From assembly GCF_000829395.1 (NCBI RefSeq), contig NZ_AP014680.1:2213986-2277985 (forward strand): DNA of 64,000 nt, written 5' to 3'. The notes under the pieces are model-generated. The model did no database searches, had not been told where the DNA came from, and worked only from the letters and a program-made list of their open reading frames with translations. Both the position numbers and the translations under genes were made by a program. Below are positions 1-8,858 of the stretch, piece by piece. The first letter of the stretch is position 1. The number at the start of each line of letters is the position of its first letter. Source of the DNA: Paucilactobacillus hokkaidonensis JCM 18461. Lineage in GTDB: Bacteria; Bacillota; Bacilli; Lactobacillales; Lactobacillaceae.

Positions 1-347
<347 letters not shown>

Positions 348-375
348 TAAGTTAAAGGTTATTTGTATTGTGGTA

Positions 376-404
376 AGTTTATTCGAAAGACAGCTGCATG
401 TCAA
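376..404 (-). promoter_or_regulatory. Promoter of the pyr operon
   Basis: Minus-strand TTGACA (399-404), a 17-nt spacer, then TAAACT (376-381). A start near 369 would give a leader of about 115 nt holding the PyrR loop and attenuator. Confidence 0.75.
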
Positions 405-445
405 TACTAACGGCAAAAATAGTTCTATATGCCTGACCTAATTCT

Positions 446-2869
446 TTATTTTTCAGTAAAATCCATCTGCCCCATCCGACCTTTTAATCTTGTATAGTGA
501 AGAATATTAAGCAGTGAGAATATCACAATCAGTACTAATAAAACGAGCATATCAAAGCTGGAACTGTCACCAATCATTATCGTTTGACGCAATCCTGAAA
601 CAACATAGCTCATTGGTAAGAACGGATGAATCCATTCAAAAAAATGATTACTGAGAACGATTGGATACGTCCCTGCTGAACCGCCAAGTTGGATTACAAG
701 TAAAACCATCGCCAAGAATGCACCGGCCTTCCCAATTAATAAATTCAACCATGTAATTAAACTGACAAATGCTAGTGAAGTCAACACCAACATTACCCAC
801 GTCGCAAATAAGTGGACCGGTGCAAGTCCATTGAACATGATTAACGCGCCAAACACAATCGTCGCATCAATCACAGCAAAACCGTCCATAATGACCGCCT
901 TACTAAACCACCATGCCAACCCACTACGCGGTCGTTTACGAGGAGTATAAGCATCAAACATTAGGTTCAGTGCCAGTGCACCAACATATAACGAAACTCC
1001 AAGCATATATGGTGCCATTGAAGTCCCATTATTAGGAACACTATCAGCTTCCTTGTGATTCACCTTGACTGGTGTTGCAAAATCCTTAGACTGGTTTGCG
1101 TTAAAAGTTAACTTGGGTAGCGCACCCGAAGCACTCGCCAATTTATTGCTTAACTGATCACCACCCATTGCTAACTTTTGAGTTGCAGCTGCAAGTGTTT
1201 TACTGCCGATCCCAAGTTGATCCGCTCCACTCGCTAATTTTCCAATACTAGCAACTATTGTGTTGGCTCCGATTTGCAAGGTGCTCCCCTTACTATTCAG
1301 TTTAGTTACACCATTATTTAGGGACGTTGCTCCACCTGATAAGGTTCCGAGTGCTGCAGCTAGCTTATTAACCTGTGGTAAAGCACTACTCATCCCTGAA
1401 TTAAGCGTATTGGCTCCATTCGATAACTTCTGAGCTCCACTGCGTGCATTTGAAATTACAGCTGTTACAGTTTCGCTACCAGTCACGAGAGCTGTTCCAG
1501 AAGTCGCCAATTTATTATTAGCAGTGGCTAACTGTGAAGCAGCACTAGTTGATCCGTCCAAGGATGTATTTAATTGACCAATATTAGTACTGGCACTAGC
1601 GGCACTATTAAGCTTACTTAACGCAGTTTGTAGTTGTGCCAATAATGGGGTCAAAGTTTGGTTTTGCTTAGCATTACTATCGTTAACCTGTTGAGTTGCA
1701 ACAGCTTGCATTTTTTTGGATTGTTCCGCTGTTAAATTAAGTTCCGTGGCCTCATTTGCAAGCGCAGAACTAACACCACTAGCTGTATTAGTTTGATTAG
1801 TTTGGATACTTTTCAAGGTAGTCTGAATAGAACTAATGAGCGCAGCAAGTTGCGTAAATTGAGCAGTTTCTGTACTACTAGTATTTATTTGTGTTTTAAG
1901 TTCATTAGAAAACTCACTCAAATTATCAGAGAACTCTGTACTTTTAGTAGCAATCGTTGCACTGCTGTTTTGATATTCAGCTAATTTTTCAGTTAAAGTG
2001 CTGGCACCCGCTTGTAATTTAGTCATCCCACTCGTTGTTTCATCAAGTCCACCAGCCAATTGTGAGCTTCCTGATTGCAACTGACTGATTCCGGATCCTA
2101 GTGCTGGAGCAGCTTCGTTTACCTTACTCATACCACTAGCAAGTTGTGAACTACCTGATTGAACTTTACCAACTGCACCAACATAACTAGTAAGTCCAGC
2201 TCCAAATGCTTGACTACCAGATTTAAGTTGGTCATTTCCGGAAACAAGTTTTTGCAAACTAGAATTAAACGTTTGGGTACCCGTATTAACTTGATTTTGG
2301 CCGCTTGCAATTTTTTTACTGCCAACCGAAGCCTGTTTAATACCACCTTCTAGTTTAGTAATAGATGATACCAAAACTTTGGCATAGGTACTTGAAACTT
2401 GTCCATCCAACTTAGTCTGAATGGCATTACCGGCCGATTCCGTCATTTTGCCAGCAGTCATATTATTGCCAGAACTGGTTTCTAGTTTTAATTTCATTGA
2501 CTGCGGGTGTTTGCTTAAAACGGTCGTTGAATTTTTAGAAAATGTTTGTGGCACCGTGTAAATTGCAAAATATTTGCCCGCTTTCAGACCACTTTGAGCC
2601 TTCTTTTTGGTCACATTCTTGAAATCTAATGAATCACTCTTGACTAAATTTTGAGTGAGCTCTTTACCAATATTGATGGTTTTCCCATTCATTTTTGCTG
2701 GTTGATCATTGTTCACAATTGCAACCGGTAAGTCGTTTAATTTACCATACGGATTCCACATCGATGCAAGAAACGTACAAGCATAAATTGCTGGTATGAA
2801 CATTAAAACAATCAAAACCACGACCATAAATTTATGTCGTTTTAAATACTTCAGTTCTTCTCTCAACAT
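446..2869 (-). CDS. yhgE: YhgE/Pip family membrane protein (phage infection protein-like, ABC-2 type membrane domain)
   Basis: About 807 residues. One transmembrane segment lies near the N-terminus (HKFMVVVLIVLMFIPAIYAC). It is followed by some 580 extracellular residues rich in Ser, Ala, Gly, Asn and Gln with a loose repeating pattern (SGSSQLASG, SGANTLNSG, LASGADQLG) typical of YhgE proteins, and five further membrane spans occupy the last ~190 residues. The family includes Lactococcus Pip, a surface receptor needed for infection by some phages; the physiological role is unsettled, with ABC-2 membrane similarity suggesting transport or secretion. I chose the ATG at 2867-2869 because AAGGGG sits 8 nt upstream; an upstream ATG at 2899 lacks a site. 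It is divergent from a TetR-type regulator, the usual partner. Confidence 0.88.
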   Translation of the reverse strand: MLREELKYLKRHKFMVVVLIVLMFIPAIYACTFLASMWNPYGKLNDLPVAIVNNDQPAKMNGKTINIGKELTQNLVKSDSLDFKNVTKKKAQSGLKAGKYFAIYTVPQTFSKNSTTVLSKHPQSMKLKLETSSGNNMTAGKMTESAGNAIQTKLDGQVSSTYAKVLVSSITKLEGGIKQASVGSKKIASGQNQVNTGTQTFNSSLQKLVSGNDQLKSGSQAFGAGLTSYVGAVGKVQSGSSQLASGMSKVNEAAPALGSGISQLQSGSSQLAGGLDETTSGMTKLQAGASTLTEKLAEYQNSSATIATKSTEFSDNLSEFSNELKTQINTSSTETAQFTQLAALISSIQTTLKSIQTNQTNTASGVSSALANEATELNLTAEQSKKMQAVATQQVNDSNAKQNQTLTPLLAQLQTALSKLNSAASASTNIGQLNTSLDGSTSAASQLATANNKLATSGTALVTGSETVTAVISNARSGAQKLSNGANTLNSGMSSALPQVNKLAAALGTLSGGATSLNNGVTKLNSKGSTLQIGANTIVASIGKLASGADQLGIGSKTLAAATQKLAMGGDQLSNKLASASGALPKLTFNANQSKDFATPVKVNHKEADSVPNNGTSMAPYMLGVSLYVGALALNLMFDAYTPRKRPRSGLAWWFSKAVIMDGFAVIDATIVFGALIMFNGLAPVHLFATWVMLVLTSLAFVSLITWLNLLIGKAGAFLAMVLLVIQLGGSAGTYPIVLSNHFFEWIHPFLPMSYVVSGLRQTIMIGDSSSFDMLVLLVLIVIFSLLNILHYTRLKGRMGQMDFTEK

Positions 2870-2913
2870 TAAATTATCCCCTTGCCATTCGAAAATCATT
2901 TGTTAATTTACAA

Positions 2914-2974
2914 TTTACCGGTAAAGATGGCAACCCAATAAATGCCAACCTGGGGTTTAAACCACACATGTGGT
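2914..2974. promoter_or_regulatory. Palindrome cluster between yhgE and its regulator (candidate operators)
   Basis: Three inverted repeats stand in the 150-bp divergent region: TTTACCGGTAAA (2914-2925, perfect 12 bp), GGTTTAAACC (2954-2963, perfect 10 bp), and ACCACA-CA-TGTGGT (2961-2974, 6-bp arms with a 2-bp spacer). One or more is likely the binding site of the adjacent TetR-type protein; which one cannot be told from sequence alone. Confidence 0.5.
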
Positions 2975-3020
2975 AAAATTGGGGCCTAAATAATTAATTT
3001 TCATAAAGGAGTCGATCCTA

Positions 3021-3638
3021 ATGGACAAAAGAATCAAACGAACTCATGATGCCATCAAAACAACATTTGAAGAATTAGTCTTGGAAGATTCTGGGAAAAA
3101 AATTACCGTGTCCCTATTAGCCCAGCGCGCTAACATTAATCGAAAAACGTTCTATTTACACTACGATGATATTGAAGATCTTAAAAATTCTTACGTCGAT
3201 GAAATTAGTGATAATTTGGTCAATGCTTTGGCCAAGCACTCAATCAGTAACTATATTGCCAATCGTGGTTTACTTTTAGATATCTTTGCCAACTTTTTTA
3301 TTGATAATCGGCAATTCTATAGTTTTGTTTTAACTAACGATAATTACAGTTCAATTGCTAGATTGGTTCAGCGAAAAGTAAGCGCTACAATGGCAAATTA
3401 TTTGCAAAAATATAGCCATTGCTCTAAAAATGATGCAATTATGATTACCACTTTTATCACCACAAACATGATTACAATGCTGCAACTCCACTTAACTGGA
3501 GTAACTGATTCGTCGCGTAAAAACACGCGTGAATGGATTGTATGCTTAACTATTGAAGGACTCCAAGGCTTGGGCTTTGAGATTCCTAAAAATAATTGGC
3601 ACAGCCCAACTCCTTTTAGCCCAGCAAAAAAGGGATAG
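3021..3638 (+). CDS. TetR/AcrR family transcriptional regulator
   Basis: 205 residues. The N-terminal ~60 residues form a TetR helix-turn-helix (TVSLLAQRANINRKTFYLHYDDIEDL), with the typical RKTFYLHY recognition helix. The C-terminal domain is of the DhaS/TetR_C_8 sort commonly found next to YhgE genes in lactobacilli. AAGGAG lies 9 nt before the ATG. Divergent orientation and the palindromes at 2914-2974 suggest that it represses the membrane protein and perhaps itself. The effector is unknown. Confidence 0.88.
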   Translation: MDKRIKRTHDAIKTTFEELVLEDSGKKITVSLLAQRANINRKTFYLHYDDIEDLKNSYVDEISDNLVNALAKHSISNYIANRGLLLDIFANFFIDNRQFYSFVLTNDNYSSIARLVQRKVSATMANYLQKYSHCSKNDAIMITTFITTNMITMLQLHLTGVTDSSRKNTREWIVCLTIEGLQGLGFEIPKNNWHSPTPFSPAKKG

Positions 3639-3671
3639 CACCAGCAAAAAAATTATGCTGTGCATCCCTTT
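3629..3671. terminator. Bidirectional terminator between the TetR regulator and the panE-like gene
   Basis: AAAGGGAT...ATCCCTTT with inner arms GCACCAGCA/TGCTGTGC forms a long hairpin that overlaps the TetR stop codon. It separates two converging genes and has A-rich and T-rich flanks. Confidence 0.7.
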
Positions 3672-3684
3672 CGTACTAAACCAA

Positions 3685-4641
3685 TTATTCTCTATATTGG
3701 CGAGTATTCTCCGCTAAATGAACCAAATTACGCAAAAAATCATGCGTTGAAGCTTCATAATTATACTGCTTCCCCAGTTCATAAATATAACCATTAATGT
3801 AATCCACTTCAGTATCACGATTCTTACTCATATCCTGATACATTGATGGATAGTGCAATGGATTCGTGTCACGACTAACATGTTCAATCGTATCCCATTC
3901 TTGTTGACGAGTATTTAATAATGTAATTCCAGCCCGTTCGCAAACATCAAATGCTTCATTAATTAACTGTTTACCTAATTTTTCAGCACCCGGGTAAGCG
4001 ATAAACTGACCCATTTGGATTCCAAATAATGTACAAATAGTGTTAATGACAGAATTGAAAATAACCTTAGCCAATAAGGTTCCTAAAAAGTTCGTTGTTA
4101 ACGTTGGATTTAGATTTGCTTTTTGGAAATCCGCCACAATTTGATGCGTGGTTTCATCTGGTTTTTCCGTTTGATTAGCCAGGTTCATTGATCCAGCACC
4201 TGAAGCACCAATAAAATCAACATCTCCAGCCTTATTCAATACAGTTCCAATTAAGGCTGTACCACCAATCACTTTTTGCGGTTCAAAATATTGATTAAGC
4301 TTTTCAATGTGGCCCATTCCGTTCATTCCGGTGACAGCATACTGATTTGGTTTAAAGAAATGCGCACTGCGCTGCAATAAATCTGCCAGCAACATTTGTT
4401 TAGTAAAGACAACATAGACATCAGGATTACCAGTATATTCTTCTGGTGTATAAATGTTAATTGGCACTAAATGGCGCTCATTCCCATCGCGGGAAACATA
4501 AATGCCTTTTTGCTGTTTGACCGTGGTCACTTGGGGTTCCCATGTATCAACAAAATCAACTTCAAATCCTGCCTCTTGCAACAAGACACCATAGCGTAGG
4601 CCCATTGCACCTGAACCTAACACTGTATATTTCAAAGCCAT
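3685..4641 (-). CDS. Ketopantoate reductase family 2-oxoacid / 2-hydroxyacid dehydrogenase (PanE-like)
   Basis: 318 residues with an N-terminal Rossmann motif (LGSGAMGLRYG, about residues 8-18) and an ApbA/PanE C-terminal helical domain. PanE reduces 2-dehydropantoate with NADPH, but in lactic acid bacteria close relatives act as D-2-hydroxyacid dehydrogenases on branched-chain or methionine-derived 2-oxo acids. Here the gene starts 6 nt after the stop of an aminotransferase and is last in a Met T-box operon, with no pantothenate genes nearby. I therefore infer a role with 2-oxo-4-methylthiobutanoate or a similar oxo acid rather than pantoate synthesis. The family call is firm, the substrate is not. 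Confidence 0.82.
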   Translation of the reverse strand: MALKYTVLGSGAMGLRYGVLLQEAGFEVDFVDTWEPQVTTVKQQKGIYVSRDGNERHLVPINIYTPEEYTGNPDVYVVFTKQMLLADLLQRSAHFFKPNQYAVTGMNGMGHIEKLNQYFEPQKVIGGTALIGTVLNKAGDVDFIGASGAGSMNLANQTEKPDETTHQIVADFQKANLNPTLTTNFLGTLLAKVIFNSVINTICTLFGIQMGQFIAYPGAEKLGKQLINEAFDVCERAGITLLNTRQQEWDTIEHVSRDTNPLHYPSMYQDMSKNRDTEVDYINGYIYELGKQYNYEASTHDFLRNLVHLAENTRQYRE

Positions 4642-4647
4642 TTATCA

Positions 4648-5838
4648 TTACTCCTTTACTTGATCAAAAATATGTAACTTATCAATGCGTTCAACCGCTT
4701 CGACTAAGCGTTCTGGTTCAATTAACAAACCGATCCGGACATATCCTTCGCCTTGCTCACCAAAACCATTACCAGGGGCAACTGCTACACCGGCCTCATT
4801 TAGTAACAAATCAGCGAATGATGCACTAGTGTATCCTGTCGGAACTGGCATCCAAACGTAAAAGGCCCCACCAGGATTGATTGAACGCCAACCAATTTTT
4901 TCGGCAGCTCCAACAAATGCATTCCTGCGCGTTTCATAACGTTCAACAATCTTGCTGATTTCACTATCACGTTGATGATCCTTTAAAGCATCAATTCCAG
5001 CTTGTTGCAATGCTGGAAAAACACTCACGAATAAATGATCCTGAATCAGATTAATCGCCTCAATGATATCTGGATTACCGACAGCAAACGCAATCCGCCA
5101 CCCAGCCATGTTAAACGTTTTGGAGTAAGTATAAAATTCGATTCCAACTTCTTTTGCTCCTGGAGTTTCCATGAAACTAATTGGTGCTTTTCCGTCAAAT
5201 CCGATGGCGCCATATGCAAAATCACTGATCACACCAACATGGTACTGTTTGGCCCAATCAACAAGTTTTTCATAAAACTCATGGGTTGCAGTTGCTCCAG
5301 TTGGATTATTAGGATAGTTCAAATATATTAATTTAGCTTTTTTGGCAACATCTGCTGGGATTGCATCTAAATCAGGTAAAAAGTTGTTCTCTTCTTTTAA
5401 TGGAAAAGTTTCAAAATTAGCCTGGCCCAAAGCAGCTCCGGAAAGATAATCTGGATAACCAGGATCAGGCAATAGGAATGTGTCGCCAGGATTCATCAAT
5501 GCCCAGGGTAACTCTACTAGACCAATTTTAGATCCTCCTAGAATTGCAACTTCTTTTTCCGGATCAAATGATGCCCCGTATTTTTCTAAATAAAAATCAC
5601 TGGCTGCTTTTTTCAAAGCTGGTAATCCACGAAAGAGCGAGTACTTATGATTTTCAGGCTTGGCTACTTTTTCTTGCGTACTTTTGACAATGTAATCTGG
5701 GGTTGGCTTATCTGGATTACCTTGTCCCAAATTAATCACGTCTACCCCTGATGCTGCTTTTTTGTTAACTTTGGCAACCAAATTAGCAAAAAACTGTTTC
5801 GGTAATCCTTGTAGTAATTCTGACTCTGGAAATTCCAT
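4648..5838 (-). CDS. PLP-dependent class I/II aminotransferase (MtnE/PatA-like)
   Basis: 396 residues, fold type I. The PLP lysine lies in SKTFNMAGWR (about residue 235); NYPNNPTG and the C-terminal RIGLLIEPERL are typical of the family. It resembles aminotransferases annotated as LL-diaminopimelate aminotransferase-like or methionine-salvage MtnE. It is followed immediately by the PanE-like gene and preceded by an omega-amidase-like hydrolase. Glutamine-dependent transaminases of this kind are pulled forward by an omega-amidase removing 2-oxoglutaramate, so a role in making methionine from its 2-oxo acid is plausible. The start ATG at 5838 is preceded by GGAAG. Confidence 0.85.
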   Translation of the reverse strand: MEFPESELLQGLPKQFFANLVAKVNKKAASGVDVINLGQGNPDKPTPDYIVKSTQEKVAKPENHKYSLFRGLPALKKAASDFYLEKYGASFDPEKEVAILGGSKIGLVELPWALMNPGDTFLLPDPGYPDYLSGAALGQANFETFPLKEENNFLPDLDAIPADVAKKAKLIYLNYPNNPTGATATHEFYEKLVDWAKQYHVGVISDFAYGAIGFDGKAPISFMETPGAKEVGIEFYTYSKTFNMAGWRIAFAVGNPDIIEAINLIQDHLFVSVFPALQQAGIDALKDHQRDSEISKIVERYETRRNAFVGAAEKIGWRSINPGGAFYVWMPVPTGYTSASFADLLLNEAGVAVAPGNGFGEQGEGYVRIGLLIEPERLVEAVERIDKLHIFDQVKE

Positions 5839-5878
5839 AGTTTACTCTTCCTTCCGTAATATGTTACACAGCGATGTT

Positions 5879-6664
5879 TTATTTGTATAAATCTGGACGA
5901 CGATCTTCAAAAACAGGAATTTGTCCTCTAACTTGATCGATCGAATCTAAATCTAACGAGGCCACAACTAATTCTTCTTGTTCACCTGCTTGTTCGACTA
6001 TCTTCCCAAGCGGATCCACGACCAATGAATGCCCGTTAAAATGATTATCAGGGTCATCCCCAACTCGGTTAACAGCAACTACATACGCTTGATTTTCAAT
6101 TGCCCGTGCCCGAACTAATAATTCCCATTGAGGAATCCGAACATCCGGCCATTCGGCAGAAATATAAATAACTTTTGCATCATGTCGACTTAATGTTCGA
6201 AGCCATTCTGGGAAACGAATGTCATAACAAATCACACCTGTACTAGGAACGCCAGCTAACTCAAACGTTGTTTCGTTTGAACCAGCTGTAATAAAGTCAC
6301 CTTCATGCATTAGACCAAATAAATGGACCTTATCATATGCGCTCACTACATTTCCCTGTTCATTAACTACATAGCTAGTGTTATAAAAATGACCATCACG
6401 CTTAGTTGAGACCGACCCGCCGACAATATTTAAATGGTATTGAATTGCTAACTTTTTTAATAATGTTTGTGTTTGTATACCATTTTTATCCGCAATTTCA
6501 TCTAGTTGATCAAGTGCGTAGCCTGTATTCCACATCTCTGGAAAAACAACCACATCCACTTTCTGATCAGCAGCCTTTTTGGCATACTCTTCTACCCGTT
6601 TGAAATTTTCTTCTGGATTGGCAAACGTTACATTGGTTTGAGCTAATCCAACTTTGATTGTCAC
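5879..6664 (-). CDS. Carbon-nitrogen hydrolase, probable omega-amidase (Nit2/YafV/MtnU-like)
   Basis: 261 residues in the nitrilase superfamily. The catalytic triad is readable: Glu in VVFPEMWNTGY, Lys in YDKVHLFGLMHEG, and Cys in GVICYDIRFPEW. Nit2-type omega-amidases hydrolyse 2-oxoglutaramate or 2-oxosuccinamate left by glutamine or asparagine transaminases; an aminotransferase directly downstream agrees with this. The start is a GTG at 6662-6664, 8 nt after AAGGAGG; a reading frame open to 6715 has no ribosome binding site for an earlier start. The gene is separated from metI by a repeat element (6755-6875) but lies in the same direction, probably in the same Met T-box transcript. Confidence 0.85.
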   Translation of the reverse strand: MTIKVGLAQTNVTFANPEENFKRVEEYAKKAADQKVDVVVFPEMWNTGYALDQLDEIADKNGIQTQTLLKKLAIQYHLNIVGGSVSTKRDGHFYNTSYVVNEQGNVVSAYDKVHLFGLMHEGDFITAGSNETTFELAGVPSTGVICYDIRFPEWLRTLSRHDAKVIYISAEWPDVRIPQWELLVRARAIENQAYVVAVNRVGDDPDNHFNGHSLVVDPLGKIVEQAGEQEELVVASLDLDSIDQVRGQIPVFEDRRPDLYK

Positions 6665-6754
6665 AGTTGAGACCTCCTTGTTTGTTTTTGTTTTATAGAT
6701 GAAATGTGCTCTCAATCGTAGGAACCTACGCGCACTTGATCACACTTCTTTATT

Positions 6755-6875
6755 AAACGTGTTCTGCAAAGCAGTCACCTAACGCACAAGCCACCAATGA
6801 TACAATCCGCACAGCCCGCGAATTATATCATTGGTGGCTTGTACCACGGTGACTAAACGCTTTGCGCCACACTCT
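6755..6875 (-). repeat. AGAGTG/CACGTTT hairpin element, copy 1
   Basis: Read on the minus strand: AGAGTG, helix 1 GCAAAGC/GCTTTGC, one-sided bulge GTTT, helix 2 AGTCACC/GGTGACT, helix 3 ACAAG/CTTGT, a long distal hairpin (CCACCAATGATA and complement) and the end CACGTTT. It starts 8 nt after the metI stop codon and lies inside the methionine operon. Confidence 0.85.
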
Positions 6876-6883
6876 TTTATACT

Positions 6884-7546
6884 CTAATCTTTTTTCAACC
6901 TTGCCGATACCACATTTCCAATCGACTGAATCAATTGAACCAGTACAATCAAAATAATAATCGTGACGTACATTACATCTGGTTGATATCGTTGGAAACC
7001 ATATTGATAAGCAATATCTCCTAATCCACCAGCTCCAACTAGTCCGGCCATTGCGGTTGCTCCGATCAGACCGATAGCTGCAATGGTTAAGCCACGAATA
7101 ATACTACTTCGTGATTCGCGAACCATGATTCGCCAAATAATGTTGCTATTACTGATTCCCATTGATTGATATGCCTCAATCGTTCCCGGATCAACTTCCA
7201 ACAAAGATGATTCCACCAAGCGACCAATGTATGGACCAGCATAGACGACTAACGGTAAGATCACACCGCGAATACCAATTGTGGTTCCAGCCACGAACTT
7301 AGTAATTGGTAAAATCAAGAATAACAAGATAATAAACGGCAACGAACGAAGAATATTAATAATCCAGTTTGTAATTGAATATACCGTTTTATTTGGATGT
7401 AATCCATCAATTCTCGTAACAACTAATAACACTCCAATTGGGATTCCAATTGCAATCGATAAAATAAATGTAATTGAGGTCATGGCAAGTGTTTGGCCAA
7501 ACCCAGTCCAAATCACTGAACCCCATGTGTTGATAAATGTTTGCAT
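6884..7546 (-). CDS. metI: Methionine ABC transporter permease MetI
   Basis: 220 residues with five to six membrane spans and a binding-protein-dependent transport signature around EAYQSMGISNSNIIWRIMV (the EAA loop contacting MetN). It completes a MetNIQ importer for methionine and related compounds at the cytoplasmic membrane. Its ATG overlaps the metN stop by one base (TAATG at 7544-7548), so the two are translationally coupled. The stop is followed within 8 nt by repeat copy 1. Confidence 0.94.
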   Translation of the reverse strand: MQTFINTWGSVIWTGFGQTLAMTSITFILSIAIGIPIGVLLVVTRIDGLHPNKTVYSITNWIINILRSLPFIILLFLILPITKFVAGTTIGIRGVILPLVVYAGPYIGRLVESSLLEVDPGTIEAYQSMGISNSNIIWRIMVRESRSSIIRGLTIAAIGLIGATAMAGLVGAGGLGDIAYQYGFQRYQPDVMYVTIIILIVLVQLIQSIGNVVSARLKKD

Positions 7547-8568
7547 TATAACTCAACCTCCTCAACGTGCACTTGTTGATCACGAATATACTGTAATGCT
7601 GCATCATATTGACTGCGATCATCCGTTTTTAAATACACCAACAGTCGGCCATATGGCTCACGTTTCATGTACCCCATACTCCCCGCTAAAATATCGGGTG
7701 TAATATTAAACTTCGCTTGTAATTGTGACAGTAACGGATTATTGGCACTGTCACCAACAAATTGTAACGAAACCAATTGTTTTGTTTTTTGATACGGTGC
7801 CAAAATATCACGTGGCACACCCAAAGTATCACTCACTCCCGCAAATCGTTTGGTAATTTCCTTCTTTGGTTTGGTGAAGACATCGACCACATTTCCTTCT
7901 TCTACAATCACACCTTGATCGAGGACCGCCACGCGATCACAAATTCGTTGAATGACTTCCATTTCATGAGTGATTAAAAAGATTGTAATGCCCAGCTCTT
8001 GATTGATTTTTAGTAACAAAGACAAAATTGATTCGGTTGTTTCAGGATCCAATGCACTTGTCGCTTCATCCGACAATAATATTTTAGGTTCATGAGCTAA
8101 TGCTCGTGCAACCGCTACTCGTTGTCGCTGCCCACCAGAAAGCTGTGCTGGAAAACTATCCCGTTTATTCCATAGATCAACAATTTTTAAGTACTTTTCT
8201 GCTCGCTGTGTTGCTTCTGCCTTATCAATACCTTCCAGCGTAAGTGGCAACACAATGTTTTGAAATACGTTAGCAGTTACCAACAGATTATAACTTTGGA
8301 AAATCATCCCAATTTTACGCCGTAATTTTAATAAATCCGGTTTAGATAGATCGGCAACTGATTCTCCACTAACAATTACTTGTCCCGATGTTGGTTTTTC
8401 CAGTCCGTTAATCATCCGAATCAGTGTGCTTTTACCTGCTCCAGAATAGCCCATGACTCCATAAATCTCACCATCATCAACTTTTAACGAGACGTTTTCA
8501 ACTGCTTTAACATGCTTATTTTTTTGTTGACCTGAAAATGTCTTTGATACGTTTTTAAACTCAATCAA
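7546..8568 (-). CDS. metN: Methionine ABC transporter ATP-binding protein MetN
   Basis: 340 residues. Walker A GYSGAGKST (about residues 37-45), signature LSGGQRQRVA, Walker B KILLSDEATSALD, followed by the H-loop THEM and a C-terminal NIL/ACT-like regulatory domain of about 90 residues that in MetN binds methionine and inhibits transport. I place the start at a TTG (8566-8568), 8 nt after AGGAGGG, giving LIEFKNVSKTF, the normal family N-terminus. The frame is open to 8661, but that extension is read out of repeat copy 2 and has no support. Confidence 0.93.
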   Translation of the reverse strand: MIEFKNVSKTFSGQQKNKHVKAVENVSLKVDDGEIYGVMGYSGAGKSTLIRMINGLEKPTSGQVIVSGESVADLSKPDLLKLRRKIGMIFQSYNLLVTANVFQNIVLPLTLEGIDKAEATQRAEKYLKIVDLWNKRDSFPAQLSGGQRQRVAVARALAHEPKILLSDEATSALDPETTESILSLLLKINQELGITIFLITHEMEVIQRICDRVAVLDQGVIVEEGNVVDVFTKPKKEITKRFAGVSDTLGVPRDILAPYQKTKQLVSLQFVGDSANNPLLSQLQAKFNITPDILAGSMGYMKREPYGRLLVYLKTDDRSQYDAALQYIRDQQVHVEEVEL

Positions 8569-8612
8569 ATGAGTTGCCCTCCTTGTGTTTGGCGCCTGAA
8601 GTTTTATAGATA

Positions 8613-8733
8613 AAACGTGCTGCACAGACCAGCTTCCTACTGTGTAAGGCCAAAATATCAATGACTTTAAAACCCAAAGTCATTAATATTTCGATCTTAC
8701 ACTCCGGAAGCTAAACGGTCTGTTCCACACTCT
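8613..8733 (-). repeat. AGAGTG/CACGTTT hairpin element, copy 2
   Basis: Minus-strand reading: AGAGTG, helix 1 ACAGACC/GGTCTGT, bulge GTTT, helix 2 AGCTTCC/GGAAGCT, helix 3 TGTAAG/CTTACA, distal stem AATGACTTT/AAAGTCATT, end CACGTTT. It is in tandem with copy 3 between metQ and metN. Confidence 0.87.
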
Positions 8734-8739
8734 ATTTCG

Positions 8740-8858
8740 AAACGTGCTGTACAAGACAGCTTCCTAACGTATAAGCACTTTAAGCATTATTCGTAAAAAC
8801 CACGAATCATGCTTAAACTACTTATACCACGGAAGCTAACCGTCTTGTTCCACACTCT
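8740..8858 (-). repeat. AGAGTG/CACGTTT hairpin element, copy 3
   Basis: Minus-strand reading: AGAGTG, helix 1 ACAAGAC/GTCTTGT, bulge GGTT, helix 2 AGCTTCC/GGAAGCT, helix 3 TATAAG/CTTATA, distal stem TTTAAGCATGATTCGT and its complement, end CACGTTT. The first AG of the element is also the end of the metQ stop codon TAG. Confidence 0.87.

Noticed and set aside
6718..6731. CGTAGG-AA-CCTACG mini-hairpin
   Set aside because: Two-base loop, no T-run on either strand; not a convincing terminator or operator.
8569..8661. 31-codon N-terminal extension of metN
   Set aside because: The codons come from repeat copy 2; the TTG at 8568 with AGGAGGG gives the normal MetN start.
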